35,061 bases of DNA from Holdemania massiliensis AP2 (GTDB taxonomy: Bacteria > Bacillota_I > Bacilli_A > Erysipelotrichales > Erysipelotrichaceae), in the NCBI RefSeq assembly GCF_000327285.1, contig NZ_HE998568.1, positions 274,072 through 309,132 on the forward strand, written 5' to 3'. The stretch's first letter is position 1, and each line of letters begins with the position of its first letter. A model generated the notes under the pieces. It ran no database searches. It saw only the letters and a program-made list of their open reading frames with translations, and was not told where the DNA came from. This document shows, piece after piece, positions 15,713 through 24,404 of this stretch. The position numbers and the translations under genes were made by a program.

Positions 15713-16876
15713 TTAACTGTTTTCAAGAAAACGGTTGATCCGCTCCAGCGCTGACTTGATTTCATCAATGCTGTAAGCGTAAGAGATACGTACAAATCCC
15801 TCGCCGCTGGCGCCGAAGGCATTGCCGGGTACGACTGCAACCTTTTCTTTTTCCAGTAGCTTTTCGCAGAATTCTTCCGAGGTCATCCCGGTATGTCTGA
15901 TCGACGGGAACACATAGAATGCTCCCTGCGGCATCGGACATTTCAATCCCATCCGATTTAAGCCGTTGACAATAAAGTTGCGCCGGCGCTCAAATGAATC
16001 TTTCATCATTTCCACATCGCCGTCACCCTTGGCCATCGCTTCAATTCCGGCGTACTGACTGATTGTCGGAGCGCACATAATCGCATACTGATGGACTTTA
16101 TTCATCGCCGCAATCAGATCCTGATGGGCGGCAATATAACCCAAACGCCAGCCGGTCATTGAATAGGCCTTTGAGAAACCGCTGATCAGAATGACCTGAT
16201 CTTTGATTTCATCAAACGAGGCGATGGAACAATGTTTGCCGCTGTATGTCAGCTCGGCATAAATTTCATCGGTAACCACCGCGATGCCCGACTGCTGAAT
16301 CAACGGCACAATTTCACTGAAATCTTCCCGGGTCATAATTCCCCCGGTAGGATTTCCCGGGAAATTCATTAAGATTGCCTTTGTTTTCGGAGACAACGCC
16401 TTCTGAAGCTGTTCCTTTTTCAGTTTAAATTCGTCTTCTTCTTTTAATTCTACGATCACCGGCACACCGCCGGCCAGACGCACGCAGGGCTCATAGGCAA
16501 CATACCCCGGCGACAGCACAATCACTTCATCGCCTGGATTCAGCAGTGATCTAAAAGCGATGTCGATCGCTTCGCTTCCCCCGACCGTAACCAGAATATC
16601 CGTGTTCCATGCATATTCCAGCTGAAATTTCCGTTTCAGATAACGGCAGATTTCCTTACGCAGCTCCGGCAGACCTGCATTCGCAGAATAAAAAGTCCTG
16701 CCCTTTTCGATCGCGTAAATAGCTTCTTCCCGAATATGCCACGGCGTATCAAAATCAGGCTCACCGACGCCCAGCGAAATAACCCCTTCCATCGAACTGG
16801 CTAAATCAAAAAACTTGCGGATCCCAGAAGGCGGAATCGTCCCGATGACGTCATTTAATAACGTTTTAGGATTCAT
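15713..16876 (-). CDS. alaT: Class I aminotransferase, AlaT/PatA-like
   Basis: A 387-residue fold-type I PLP enzyme. The N-terminus (IPPSGIRKFFDLASSMEGVISLGVGEPDF) and overall sequence resemble Bacillus subtilis AlaT (YugH), an alanine-forming transaminase. Lys236 in SGFSKAYSMTGWRLGY is the PLP Schiff-base residue; NFPGNPTG, DEIYAEL and the C-terminal VRISYA arginine motif are intact. The start overlaps the stop of the Lrp-type gene (ATGA, 4 nt), so they are translationally coupled, the same pairing as alaR-alaT in Bacillus. Other amino-acid specificities (aspartate, aromatic) cannot be excluded. Confidence 0.82.
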   Translation of the reverse strand: MNPKTLLNDVIGTIPPSGIRKFFDLASSMEGVISLGVGEPDFDTPWHIREEAIYAIEKGRTFYSANAGLPELRKEICRYLKRKFQLEYAWNTDILVTVGGSEAIDIAFRSLLNPGDEVIVLSPGYVAYEPCVRLAGGVPVIVELKEEDEFKLKKEQLQKALSPKTKAILMNFPGNPTGGIMTREDFSEIVPLIQQSGIAVVTDEIYAELTYSGKHCSIASFDEIKDQVILISGFSKAYSMTGWRLGYIAAHQDLIAAMNKVHQYAIMCAPTISQYAGIEAMAKGDGDVEMMKDSFERRRNFIVNGLNRMGLKCPMPQGAFYVFPSIRHTGMTSEEFCEKLLEKEKVAVVPGNAFGASGEGFVRISYAYSIDEIKSALERINRFLENS

Positions 16877-17361
16877 GGAGTCACCAGCAGCCGTTCCTGA
16901 TCATCGCTCTGCTGATCAATGATCACACCTTCGACTTTATATTGTTTTAAAACAAAATACGTAGCCGTTCCCTTGACGCCTTCAATCGGCGCCAGCTTCT
17001 GTCCGACAAAATCCGCAACTTCGCGCATCGTCCGTCCCTTGACGATCACAATAAATTCCGAACGTCCGGAAATCAGATACATATTGCTGACCTCAGGGTA
17101 ACGATAGATTTTTTCCGCAACCTTATCATAGCCGCAGTCCCGCTCCGGTGAAGCATTCACTTCGATCAGCGCCATGACATGATCCTGATTCGTTTTATCC
17201 CAGTTGATCACCGTGTGATAACCGCAGATGACTTTCTCTTCGGCCAGCTTTTTCATTTCGTTGTCCACTTGTTCCGGGCTTGAGTTTAAAATATCGGCAA
17301 GATCGACCACAGATATCCGCGCATCCTGTTCGATCGCTTTTAATAATTGAATCTCCTGCAT
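16873..17361 (-). CDS. alaR: Lrp/AsnC-family regulator, AlaR-like
   Basis: A 162-residue Lrp-type protein: N-terminal winged HTH (LLKAIEQDARISVVDLADILNSSPEQVDNEM) and a C-terminal RAM/AsnC ligand-binding domain (HVMALIEVNASPERDCGYDKVAEKI, YLISGRSEFIVIVKG). Coupling to the aminotransferase suggests it controls that gene in response to an amino acid, as AlaR does for alaT in Bacillus. AGGAA lies 7 nt before the ATG. The leader of about 140 nt carries candidate operator repeats. The symbol is by context and resemblance only. Confidence 0.82.
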   Translation of the reverse strand: MQEIQLLKAIEQDARISVVDLADILNSSPEQVDNEMKKLAEEKVICGYHTVINWDKTNQDHVMALIEVNASPERDCGYDKVAEKIYRYPEVSNMYLISGRSEFIVIVKGRTMREVADFVGQKLAPIEGVKGTATYFVLKQYKVEGVIIDQQSDDQERLLVTP

Positions 17362-17384
17362 GAGTATTCCTCGCTTTCTTTTTC

Positions 17385-17515
17385 CTTTGACCTGAACTTT
17401 ATTGCCGTCAGGCCATCCAGGAAACGAGCTTTGACCTGTTCTGCCTTCTCATTTCCCAACTTCCCCCACTTTCTGTGCTTTGCGGCATGCGTTATCGGCA
17501 TGCTGAATGATTATA
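17385..17515 (-). promoter_or_regulatory. alaR promoter region with repeated elements
   Basis: A -10 TATAAT on the minus strand (17510-17515) has no convincing -35. Two copies of the palindrome GCATGC (17485-17490 and 17498-17503), 13 nt apart, lie at the expected transcription start. Two direct copies of CAGGTCAAAG (minus strand; plus positions 17385-17394 and 17429-17438) lie 44 nt apart in the leader. Either set could be an autoregulatory site; this is inference. Further upstream (17593-17608) is a perfect 16-bp palindrome, AATGAAAATTTTCATT. Nothing else is seen in 17516-17592. Confidence 0.4.
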
Positions 17516-17608
17516 GGATATCACAAAAACAGACATCGCGGGGAATGTTTTGTTCTTTGTTTCAGAAAATCATGACATTTTACTTTGTTCTCAATGAAAA
17601 TTTTCATT

Positions 17609-17641
17609 AAAACAGGATCAGGCTGCCCTGATCCCATTTTT
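17609..17641 (-). terminator. Terminator of ABC module A
   Basis: GGATCAGG (17615-17622) pairs with CCTGATCC (17627-17634) around a 4-nt loop. On the minus strand T-rich sequence follows, about 50 nt past the ATPase stop. The plus side also has ATTTTT. Confidence 0.8.
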
Positions 17642-17685
17642 AACCCCTTCGATTTTTAAATCACTGCCGCGAAAGAAAGTCCTTT

Positions 17686-18363
17686 TCAGCTGATATCCTT
17701 CAGCTGACCTTCATTAAGATAAACACGATGATCACTGAGTTCTGATACCACATTGGAATGGGTAACAACGATAACCGTTTTCCCGAATTCCTCCGTCAGC
17801 ATCCGGAAGATCTTGATGATTTCCTGTTCTGTTGCCGTATCCAGGTTTCCTGTCGGTTCATCCGCGAAAATTAAGTCGACATTCGATGCGATCGCCCGCG
17901 CGATCGCTACCCGCTGCTGCTCGCCGCCCGACAGCTTCGTCACCAGCCGATCCGCCTTGGATTTCACAATCCCGAATTTCTCCAGCAGCGCATAGGCGAC
18001 TTCCTTCTGATTCTTCGGTATGGAATTGTCCGTTTCCGTCATCGCCAGCTCAATGTTTTCCAATCCTGTCAGATAGCTGATCAGGTTGTACTGCTGGAAG
18101 ACGATGCCGATTTTATTGCGGCGATACTTATACAGTCCGATCTTATCCAGATCCTCGCCTTCATAATAAATCTTGCCGTTTTCCTGCTTGTCCAGTCCGG
18201 CAATGATTGACAACAGCGTCGTCTTGCCGCTGCCGGATGGGCCTAAGATCGTATAGAACTGTCCCTGCTCAAACTCGTAGGACAGATCCTTCAAAATCTG
18301 ACGCTTATATCCGCCGTCTTCGTAACCGTAGTTCAGATTTTCTAATTTCAAAATCGTTGTCAT
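17686..18363 (-). CDS. ABC transporter ATP-binding protein, module A (MacB/LolD type)
   Basis: A 225-residue ATPase: Walker A GPSGSGKT (41-48), Q-loop (VFQQYNL), signature LSGGEQQ (144-150), Walker B LIFADE (164-169), D-loop, and H-loop (VTHS). Its closest type is the FtsE/LolD/MacB class, which powers mechanotransmission permeases rather than classic import. It lies 12 nt after its permease, with AAGGAGG before the ATG. It differs from the module B ATPase at only 7 of 225 positions, mostly at the two termini. Substrate unknown. Confidence 0.9.
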   Translation of the reverse strand: MTTILKLENLNYGYEDGGYKRQILKDLSYEFEQGQFYTILGPSGSGKTTLLSIIAGLDKQENGKIYYEGEDLDKIGLYKYRRNKIGIVFQQYNLISYLTGLENIELAMTETDNSIPKNQKEVAYALLEKFGIVKSKADRLVTKLSGGEQQRVAIARAIASNVDLIFADEPTGNLDTATEQEIIKIFRMLTEEFGKTVIVVTHSNVVSELSDHRVYLNEGQLKDIS

Positions 18364-18375
18364 TGTCTGCCCTCC

Positions 18376-19947
18376 TTAATTCTGATTCATCAGGATCTTC
18401 TTCGGATTAAACCGCATGATCATGAAGGATGGGATCAAAATGGAAATGAATACAACGCCGATGCCCAGGATATAGATTTCACCAATGATCATCGGATTGA
18501 TCTGAACTTCATATTCCGCTAACAGATCGTCCTGGCTGAGTTCAGTGAAGTAGTTTGTATCACCCCAGTAATAAGTTCCATTGTTCTGATCATCCAGATC
18601 ACTGTACTGCTTTTCCGTATCCACCTGATAATCCATAACCAGCTTGCCCACTTGTTTAGCGATTAAAGAACCGCTGGCTACTGATAAAGTGAATCCGATC
18701 AAGGCCACGACAATCAGTTCAACGAAGAACTGGGCCACCACCTTCATCTTGGATACCCCCATAGAAAGCAGCACGCCGATCTCATATTCCCGTGTTTTCA
18801 GCGTTAAAGCGGTGACCAGCGTAATGATAACAACCGCATTGATCGCTACAATCCAAACGATAATGTTGGAGAACAGCGACAGTGTATCCAGCGGACGCGC
18901 CAGTTTCTTAAACGTATCATTGTTCGCGTCCATCAACATATATTCTTTCAGATCTGCCTGGTGATCAGCCACAAACTCATCAACATGCAGCGGATCATCG
19001 AGTAAAAAGACCGCTTCGTTCACATACGTATAGCTTTCCGGCGTCGGTCTTTCGGCATCCAAGTAGTATTCTGGATTCTGTTCTTTTCCATACTCCCACT
19101 GCTTAATCCCCATTTGATAATAGGCATTGCCGTAAGCCAAAGCCGGCGCCAAAATGATGTTGTCCGGCGAGTTATACCGGCTCATCCATTGATATTCATC
19201 AGAATTTTCATCCAGTTCCTCATTGTTATGGAAGATACCGATAATTTCCAGCGTCATCGTAATATCTTCTTCGGTGATCCCGCTCTGTTGGTAATACTGC
19301 ATTTCACTTCGCCCAACTAAATCGATTGAGATCTGATCGCCGATCCGCAGATTATTTAGGTCCGCAAGCTTATCCGTAATCAAACAAACCATGGCACCGT
19401 TATCCACTTCTTCCTGATTATAGAACCGGCCTTCGACGACTTCATACATGTTGTCTTCCAACTCAATCATATTCGGAAAGAAATTGGTCTGCAGCCGCAG
19501 ATCCGGTTCGACATATTCAACGGTGGTTCCATCTTCATAGGTAATGCTGCCCCCGCCATTATTCTCCCGTTCATTGTTCAGCGGGACCGTTTCAAAACCA
19601 TTGGAATACAACATGTTGCTGTTAACGATATTGACGGTTTTTACCCGTTCATCGGTCATCAGATTTTTAATATCTTCCATTTTGACCTGCGGATAATTTT
19701 TGTAGGCCTCCTGCTGCTCCTCTTCCGGCAAGTTGTCAGCATAATCCCAGAAAGCCTGATAATCAACTTCATAGGAAACAACCGCCCGCATCTTTCTGCG
19801 GGTTTCGACTTTTGCTTGTTCTGAAGCGTTGTTGATGCCCAGTCCAATAATGACCAGATTTCCAATCAGGAAAAAGGTAATGGCCAGTAAAATTGACTTC
19901 GACATGCGGCGCGTTACATTTTTAAGCGCACGGGTGAAAAAATTCAT
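18376..19947 (-). CDS. FtsX/MacB-type ABC permease, module A
   Basis: A 523-residue type VII permease: membrane helix 1 at about 18-40, a large extracytoplasmic domain (about 45-350), and helices at about 360-383, 404-425 and 486-512; an FtsX domain covers the last three. Between helices 2 and 3 the cytoplasmic coupling segment TLKTREYEIGVLLSMGVSK is typical. A second extracytoplasmic insert of about 55 residues (440-485, rich in Asp/Asn/Tyr) lies between helices 3 and 4. Membrane parts are nearly identical to module B, the outer domain is diverged. Substrate unknown; lipoprotein, peptide or envelope-stress roles are known in the family. Confidence 0.88.
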   Translation of the reverse strand: MNFFTRALKNVTRRMSKSILLAITFFLIGNLVIIGLGINNASEQAKVETRRKMRAVVSYEVDYQAFWDYADNLPEEEQQEAYKNYPQVKMEDIKNLMTDERVKTVNIVNSNMLYSNGFETVPLNNERENNGGGSITYEDGTTVEYVEPDLRLQTNFFPNMIELEDNMYEVVEGRFYNQEEVDNGAMVCLITDKLADLNNLRIGDQISIDLVGRSEMQYYQQSGITEEDITMTLEIIGIFHNNEELDENSDEYQWMSRYNSPDNIILAPALAYGNAYYQMGIKQWEYGKEQNPEYYLDAERPTPESYTYVNEAVFLLDDPLHVDEFVADHQADLKEYMLMDANNDTFKKLARPLDTLSLFSNIIVWIVAINAVVIITLVTALTLKTREYEIGVLLSMGVSKMKVVAQFFVELIVVALIGFTLSVASGSLIAKQVGKLVMDYQVDTEKQYSDLDDQNNGTYYWGDTNYFTELSQDDLLAEYEVQINPMIIGEIYILGIGVVFISILIPSFMIMRFNPKKILMNQN

Positions 19948-20004
19948 TCTTCACTTCCCCCTTCATTGTTGACGGCGTCAGCCGCCTAATTTCTATGTTC
20001 TGAT

Positions 20005-20033
20005 TTTATAGTATCACAGAAGTCTGAAATCTA
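20005..20033 (-). promoter_or_regulatory. Possible promoter of ABC module A
   Basis: On the minus strand a -10 TATAAA (20005-20010) lies 17 nt from a weak -35 TAGATT (20028-20033), about 58 nt upstream of the permease start. The leader contains a small GGCG/CGCC hairpin. Together with the terminator at 20064-20097 it suggests modules A and B are separate transcription units. Confidence 0.35.
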
Positions 20034-20063
20034 AATAGCGAATTCCTTTCAATTTCATTACAG

Positions 20064-20097
20064 AAATAAGACCGAGGATTGCTCCTCAGTCTTATTT
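20064..20097 (-). terminator. Terminator of ABC module B
   Basis: AAATAAGAC (20064-20072) pairs with GTCTTATTT (20089-20097), extended inside by GAGG/CCTC with one mismatch. It overlaps the stop codon of the module B ATPase, an unusually tight arrangement. Confidence 0.85.
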
Positions 20098-20773
20098 ACT
20101 GAATATCGATCAGCTGACCTTCGTTTAAAAGCACCCGGTGATCGCTCAGTCCCGATACGACATTGGAATGGGTAACGACAATAACCGTTTTCCCGAATTC
20201 CTCTGTCAGCATCCGGAAAATCTTGATGATCTCCTGTTCCGTTGCTGTATCCAGGTTCCCCGTCGGTTCATCCGCGAAGATTAAATCCACGTTCGACGCG
20301 ATCGCCCGCGCGATCGCTACCCGCTGCTGCTCGCCGCCCGACAGCTTCGTCACCAGCCGATCCGCCTTGGATTTCACAATCCCGAATTTCTCCAGCAGCG
20401 CATACGCCACTTCCTTCTGATTCTTCGGAATCGAATTATCCGTTTCCGTCATCGCCAGTTCGATGTTTTCCAGTCCTGTCAGATAACTGATCAAATTGTA
20501 CTGCTGAAAAACAATACCGATTTTATTACGGCGGTACTTATACAGACCGATCTTATCCAAATCGTCGCCTTCATAGTAAATCTTGCCGCTCTCCTGTTTA
20601 TCCAGCCCGGCAATGATTGACAACAGCGTCGTCTTGCCGCTGCCGGATGGGCCTAAGATCGTATAGAACTGTCCCTGCTCAAACTCATAAGACAGATCCT
20701 TCAAAATCTGACGCTTGTAACCGCCGTCTTCGTAGCCATAGTTCAGATTTTCTAACTTTAATATCGTTGACAT
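20096..20773 (-). CDS. ABC transporter ATP-binding protein, module B (MacB/LolD type)
   Basis: A 225-residue paralogue of the module A ATPase with all nucleotide-binding motifs intact (GPSGSGKT, LSGGEQQ, LIFADEP, VTHS). The ATG at 20773 is chosen over an in-frame ATG at 20782 because AAGGAGG directly abuts the upstream ATG but is 9 nt from this one, and the start then matches module A. The stop lies inside the terminator stem. Near identity with module A (7 differences) and long identical DNA blocks point to recent duplication or gene conversion. It probably works with the adjacent permease, and might also serve module A. Confidence 0.9.
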   Translation of the reverse strand: MSTILKLENLNYGYEDGGYKRQILKDLSYEFEQGQFYTILGPSGSGKTTLLSIIAGLDKQESGKIYYEGDDLDKIGLYKYRRNKIGIVFQQYNLISYLTGLENIELAMTETDNSIPKNQKEVAYALLEKFGIVKSKADRLVTKLSGGEQQRVAIARAIASNVDLIFADEPTGNLDTATEQEIIKIFRMLTEEFGKTVIVVTHSNVVSGLSDHRVLLNEGQLIDIQ

Positions 20774-20787
20774 ATTCTCCATCCTCC

Positions 20788-22380
20788 TTAATTCTGATTC
20801 ATTAAGATCTTCTTCGGATTAAACCGCATGATCATAAACGTCGGAATCAGAATCGAAATGAAGACGACGCCGATGCCCAGGATATAGATTTCAGCGATGA
20901 TCATCGGGTTGATCTGCACGTTGTATTCCGCTAACAAATCCTCCTGGGTGATCTCGGTGAAGTAGTTGGTTTCTCCATAATAGAAGTTATTGCTGCTGTC
21001 ATTCTCATCCGCGTATTTATTCTCCGTATCGACCTGATAGTTCAGCACCATCTTGCCGACCTGCTTGGCCACTAATGAACCGCTGGCTACCGACAAGCTA
21101 AAGCCGATCAGCGCGACAATGACCAGTTCGATAAAGAACTGCGCCACAATCTTCATCTTGGAAACTCCGATCGAAAGCAGCACGCCGATCTCATATTCCC
21201 GGGTTTTCAGCGTTAGAGCGGTAACGAGAGTGATGATGACGACAGCGTTGATCACAACGATCCAAACGATGATGTTGGAGAACAACGACAACGTATCCAA
21301 TGGCCGGGCCAGCTTCTTAAAGGTTTCATTGTTGGCATTGAGAATGACATAATCGCCGGTCTGATCCTGATAATCCTCAACGAACTGATCAACCTGCAGC
21401 GGATCCTCCAACAGATAAACAGCCTTGGAAGCCATGTTGTAGTCTTCCTTCGTCATGATATCTTCTTCTTTATAATATTCCGGCATCGTCGTCATGTAAT
21501 AATGATACGATTTAAGATAGAAATCATAGTATTTGTCAGTAGCTGTGGTCGCCGGCATCAGCAATGTGTTCTGCGGCGATTCATAACGAGCCATCCACTT
21601 ATACTCGTCGGAATTCGGATCCAACTGTTCGTTGCTTTTATAGATACCGATGACCTCCAAGGATAGAAGCAAATCCTCCTCAGTAAGCTCGGAACCTTCC
21701 ATCTCCGCAATCTGCGACGGATCAGTAATGTTGACGCTGATCGTATCGCCGACACGCAGATTGTTCAGCTCTGCCAATTCCTTCGGAATACAGACAACCG
21801 CGGCGGAGTTGTCAATCTCTTCCTGCGTGTAGAAACGGCCATCCTGCATTTCATAGGTACCATCCTGAAATTCAATCATATCTGGATAAAGATTCGTCTG
21901 TACCCGCAGATCCGCCGGAAGCCAGCTGGCCCGCATCATGGAAACCGCGCCGTCAACCGCAGAGTCAGTGCTTTCCTGCGGGGTATAATTACTGTCAAAA
22001 TCATTGTTCAGCGGTACAGACTGGAAATCTTTGGTATACATCTGCTGCGTGGAAATGAAGTTGACGGCCTTGACCCGGCTGTCCGCTTTCAATTTTTCGA
22101 CCTTATCCAGCGTGAGCCGCGGCGAATTCTTATAAAACGCTTCGCGTTCATCGTCATCCGTAATCTTATCCGCGTCATTGTAATAAGTCGTATAATCCAA
22201 TTCCAGCGAAACGACTGCCCGCATTTTCTGACGAGTCAGAATCTTTGCGTTTTCGGCCGCATTGTTGATGCCCAGTCCAATAATGACCAGATTGCCAATC
22301 AGGAAAAAGGTTACGGCTAGAAGAACCGATTTGGACATCTTCCGTGTCACATTTTTAAGCGCTCGATTGAAAAAATTCAT
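20788..22380 (-). CDS. FtsX/MacB-type ABC permease, module B
   Basis: A 530-residue paralogue of the module A permease with the same layout: one N-terminal helix, an outer domain of about 310 residues, then three helices with an FtsX domain and an identical C-terminus (FNPKKILMNQN). The outer domain differs clearly from module A, including a Ser/Ala/Met-containing insert before ADLRVQTNLYPDMIEF, whereas the last 170 residues are almost the same. The ATG at 22380 matches the module A start; GGAAG lies 10 nt upstream, and ATG 22389 is an alternative. It starts 62 nt after the PASTA gene with no clear terminator between, so the two are likely co-transcribed. Confidence 0.88.
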   Translation of the reverse strand: MNFFNRALKNVTRKMSKSVLLAVTFFLIGNLVIIGLGINNAAENAKILTRQKMRAVVSLELDYTTYYNDADKITDDDEREAFYKNSPRLTLDKVEKLKADSRVKAVNFISTQQMYTKDFQSVPLNNDFDSNYTPQESTDSAVDGAVSMMRASWLPADLRVQTNLYPDMIEFQDGTYEMQDGRFYTQEEIDNSAAVVCIPKELAELNNLRVGDTISVNITDPSQIAEMEGSELTEEDLLLSLEVIGIYKSNEQLDPNSDEYKWMARYESPQNTLLMPATTATDKYYDFYLKSYHYYMTTMPEYYKEEDIMTKEDYNMASKAVYLLEDPLQVDQFVEDYQDQTGDYVILNANNETFKKLARPLDTLSLFSNIIVWIVVINAVVIITLVTALTLKTREYEIGVLLSIGVSKMKIVAQFFIELVIVALIGFSLSVASGSLVAKQVGKMVLNYQVDTENKYADENDSSNNFYYGETNYFTEITQEDLLAEYNVQINPMIIAEIYILGIGVVFISILIPTFMIMRFNPKKILMNQN

Positions 22381-22442
22381 ATTTCTCATTCTTCCTTTCT
22401 GGTTAAAACTCAGGGAATCAACAGAACAAGGGTACCCGTGCT

Positions 22443-24062
22443 TTATTCAGCGGCCGGGCTGCCCTCATTGGCGTTTTGAGTTCCATCGTTCTTGTCTTTA
22501 TCCGGATCGTTTAATTTATCAGGGTTATAGAATACCTCTATGCTTAAAGCGTCACCAGCTTTCACCTTCGTATTCGGATCTACCGGCTCTCCGCCTTTTT
22601 TCACAGTAATCTGCCCGTCTTCTTTGCCCGCACCTTCAGGATCTTTCGTTGACACATAATTGAAGCTGCACGCTAACTTATTCGTATCGCAGAAGGACTT
22701 CATCGCTGCTTCGGAGCCCAGCGGCGTCAGACCGATCTGAACCTCTTTCGGTTCCTCTGCCTTCGGCGTACATCCGCCGGTTGATTTCTTATACCCGATC
22801 TTCGCGTTCAGCGGCAATGGCCGGTCGCAGCCATGCGGCAGATCTGTTCCATCATTGGCCATGCAGTGATAGCTGATGATCTGACCGGCAGTCGGATATT
22901 CATCCGAACATTCCTCGCCATCCCACGCGCCTGCCGTGATGCTGGCGCCGCGGTAATTCACATCGTCAACCCACGCGTTAAGAGCCAGATAGTCTTTGCC
23001 ATACCATTCGCGGCTGTTGGTCTGCAGCTGCGGCATATACAGTGAAATCGTCAGTTCCAGCACCGTGCCTGAATCAACCTGGCTGCCGGCCTTGATCGAC
23101 TGCGAGATAACGCTGCCGGCCGGTGCGTCGCTGTAAACTTCCTTCTTCACGATGGAAACCGCGTTTTCTTTATTGGCGGCCCAAGCTTCCAGCTGATCCT
23201 TGGTGTAGCCGACTAATTGCGGAACCTTAACGGCTTTCCCCTTGGAAACCGTCAGCGTCAGAGTATCGCCCTGCTTCATCGTTTTGCCCGATTCAATCGA
23301 CTGAGAAACAACCAGTCCGGTCGCGATCGTGTCGTGATAAACCTCGACGATCTCCAGCTCAACTTTCTTGCTCTTTGCCCACGTTTCAGCACTGGACACT
23401 TCTTTCTTTACGAAGTCATCAACCGTCACTTCCCCAGCTGGCTGCGGTCCCTTGGACACACTGATCGTCAGGTTGGTTCCTCGCGTAAAGTTATTTTCGT
23501 TTACCGATTTCAAATCAAAGGAAATAACCTGATCCTTTTCGACTGTATCGCTGTAAACCGTATTGACTTTGACCTTAGACAGCTTGTTCTTGCTGATCCA
23601 ATCGTTGATCTCGTCCAGCGTCATGCTCTTGATATCCGGAAAATCAATCTTTTCGTCCGGATCGGCTCCCTTGGACACCTCGAAGATCAGCGTTGAGTTT
23701 TTCTTGACCTTACTGCCTTCTTTTTTATTCTGGGATATAATCTGGTCTGCCTCATAATCCATGGAGTACACTTGATTCATTACAATATTCTTGGTATCAA
23801 TGCCGTTTTCCTTCGCCCAGATCCCAACGTCATTGGTCGTCTTGCCGACAAAGTTTTCCACCTTGATCTTCGGGGCGAAAAACAGGAAATAAATACCGAT
23901 GATCGCGATGATCAAAGCCGCTGCAACGCCGATCATGATCTTCGGATCTAGGCTGCGCTTCGGCTTAACAATGCGTTCTACTTTTTCTTCTTTGAAGCTG
24001 TCCGGCTTTTTCTCGATTTCAGAAGCCAGCGAGCTTAAATAATCTTTTTTTGGTTCTGCCAT
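22443..24062 (-). CDS. PASTA-domain membrane protein without kinase domain
   Basis: A 539-residue single-pass protein. About 45 cytoplasmic residues (Lys/Glu-rich) precede one membrane helix (about 46-66), then at least four PASTA repeats, each ending in a SVSKG-like strand, followed by a region of two degenerate PASTA-like units holding six Cys (within EECSDEY, YHCMAN, HGCDRP, GGCTPK, SFCDTN, LACSFN), and an acidic tail rich in Asp/Asn/Lys. PASTA domains usually bind peptidoglycan fragments or beta-lactams and sit on PknB-type kinases or PBPs; no kinase or transpeptidase is attached. The ATG at 24062 is favoured by GAGGAG 8 nt upstream over an ATG at 24086. Its operon with an ABC module suggests an envelope role. 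Confidence 0.85.
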   Translation of the reverse strand: MAEPKKDYLSSLASEIEKKPDSFKEEKVERIVKPKRSLDPKIMIGVAAALIIAIIGIYFLFFAPKIKVENFVGKTTNDVGIWAKENGIDTKNIVMNQVYSMDYEADQIISQNKKEGSKVKKNSTLIFEVSKGADPDEKIDFPDIKSMTLDEINDWISKNKLSKVKVNTVYSDTVEKDQVISFDLKSVNENNFTRGTNLTISVSKGPQPAGEVTVDDFVKKEVSSAETWAKSKKVELEIVEVYHDTIATGLVVSQSIESGKTMKQGDTLTLTVSKGKAVKVPQLVGYTKDQLEAWAANKENAVSIVKKEVYSDAPAGSVISQSIKAGSQVDSGTVLELTISLYMPQLQTNSREWYGKDYLALNAWVDDVNYRGASITAGAWDGEECSDEYPTAGQIISYHCMANDGTDLPHGCDRPLPLNAKIGYKKSTGGCTPKAEEPKEVQIGLTPLGSEAAMKSFCDTNKLACSFNYVSTKDPEGAGKEDGQITVKKGGEPVDPNTKVKAGDALSIEVFYNPDKLNDPDKDKNDGTQNANEGSPAAE

Positions 24063-24120
24063 TACGGTTCTCCTCTCCTTTTTCATTCCATAATTTAAAC
24101 ATACTCTGATAACCTTATTT

Positions 24121-24126
24121 ATTATA
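24121..24126 (-). promoter_or_regulatory. -10 element upstream of the PASTA gene
   Basis: A perfect TATAAT on the minus strand, 58 nt before the PASTA start. No clear -35 is present at 16-18 nt. The remainder of the gap, 24127-24404, is AT-rich and shows no gene, hairpin terminator or repeat that I can support. Confidence 0.45.
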
Positions 24127-24404
24127 ACATAGCGGATTTTGCATTTTCTTAAATCTTTATGACATCGGCAAGAGAGAATGAATCAGGATGTTTCGGGATT
24201 AACCTTTTAGCAGACAAGGCAGCATATTTTTCATGATTCTTTAGAACATTTTATTCCATTGTGTCAGAACTGTTTTAAAGCTTTCATTTTATAACATTCC
24301 GCGGATTCCTCCTGCTTGTATTCCATTGAAAAAAATATAGAAGTTCGGTTTTCAATCATGATAGGATAGAAGCATAGTGATTATCAGAAATGAAGGAAGT
24401 TAAA

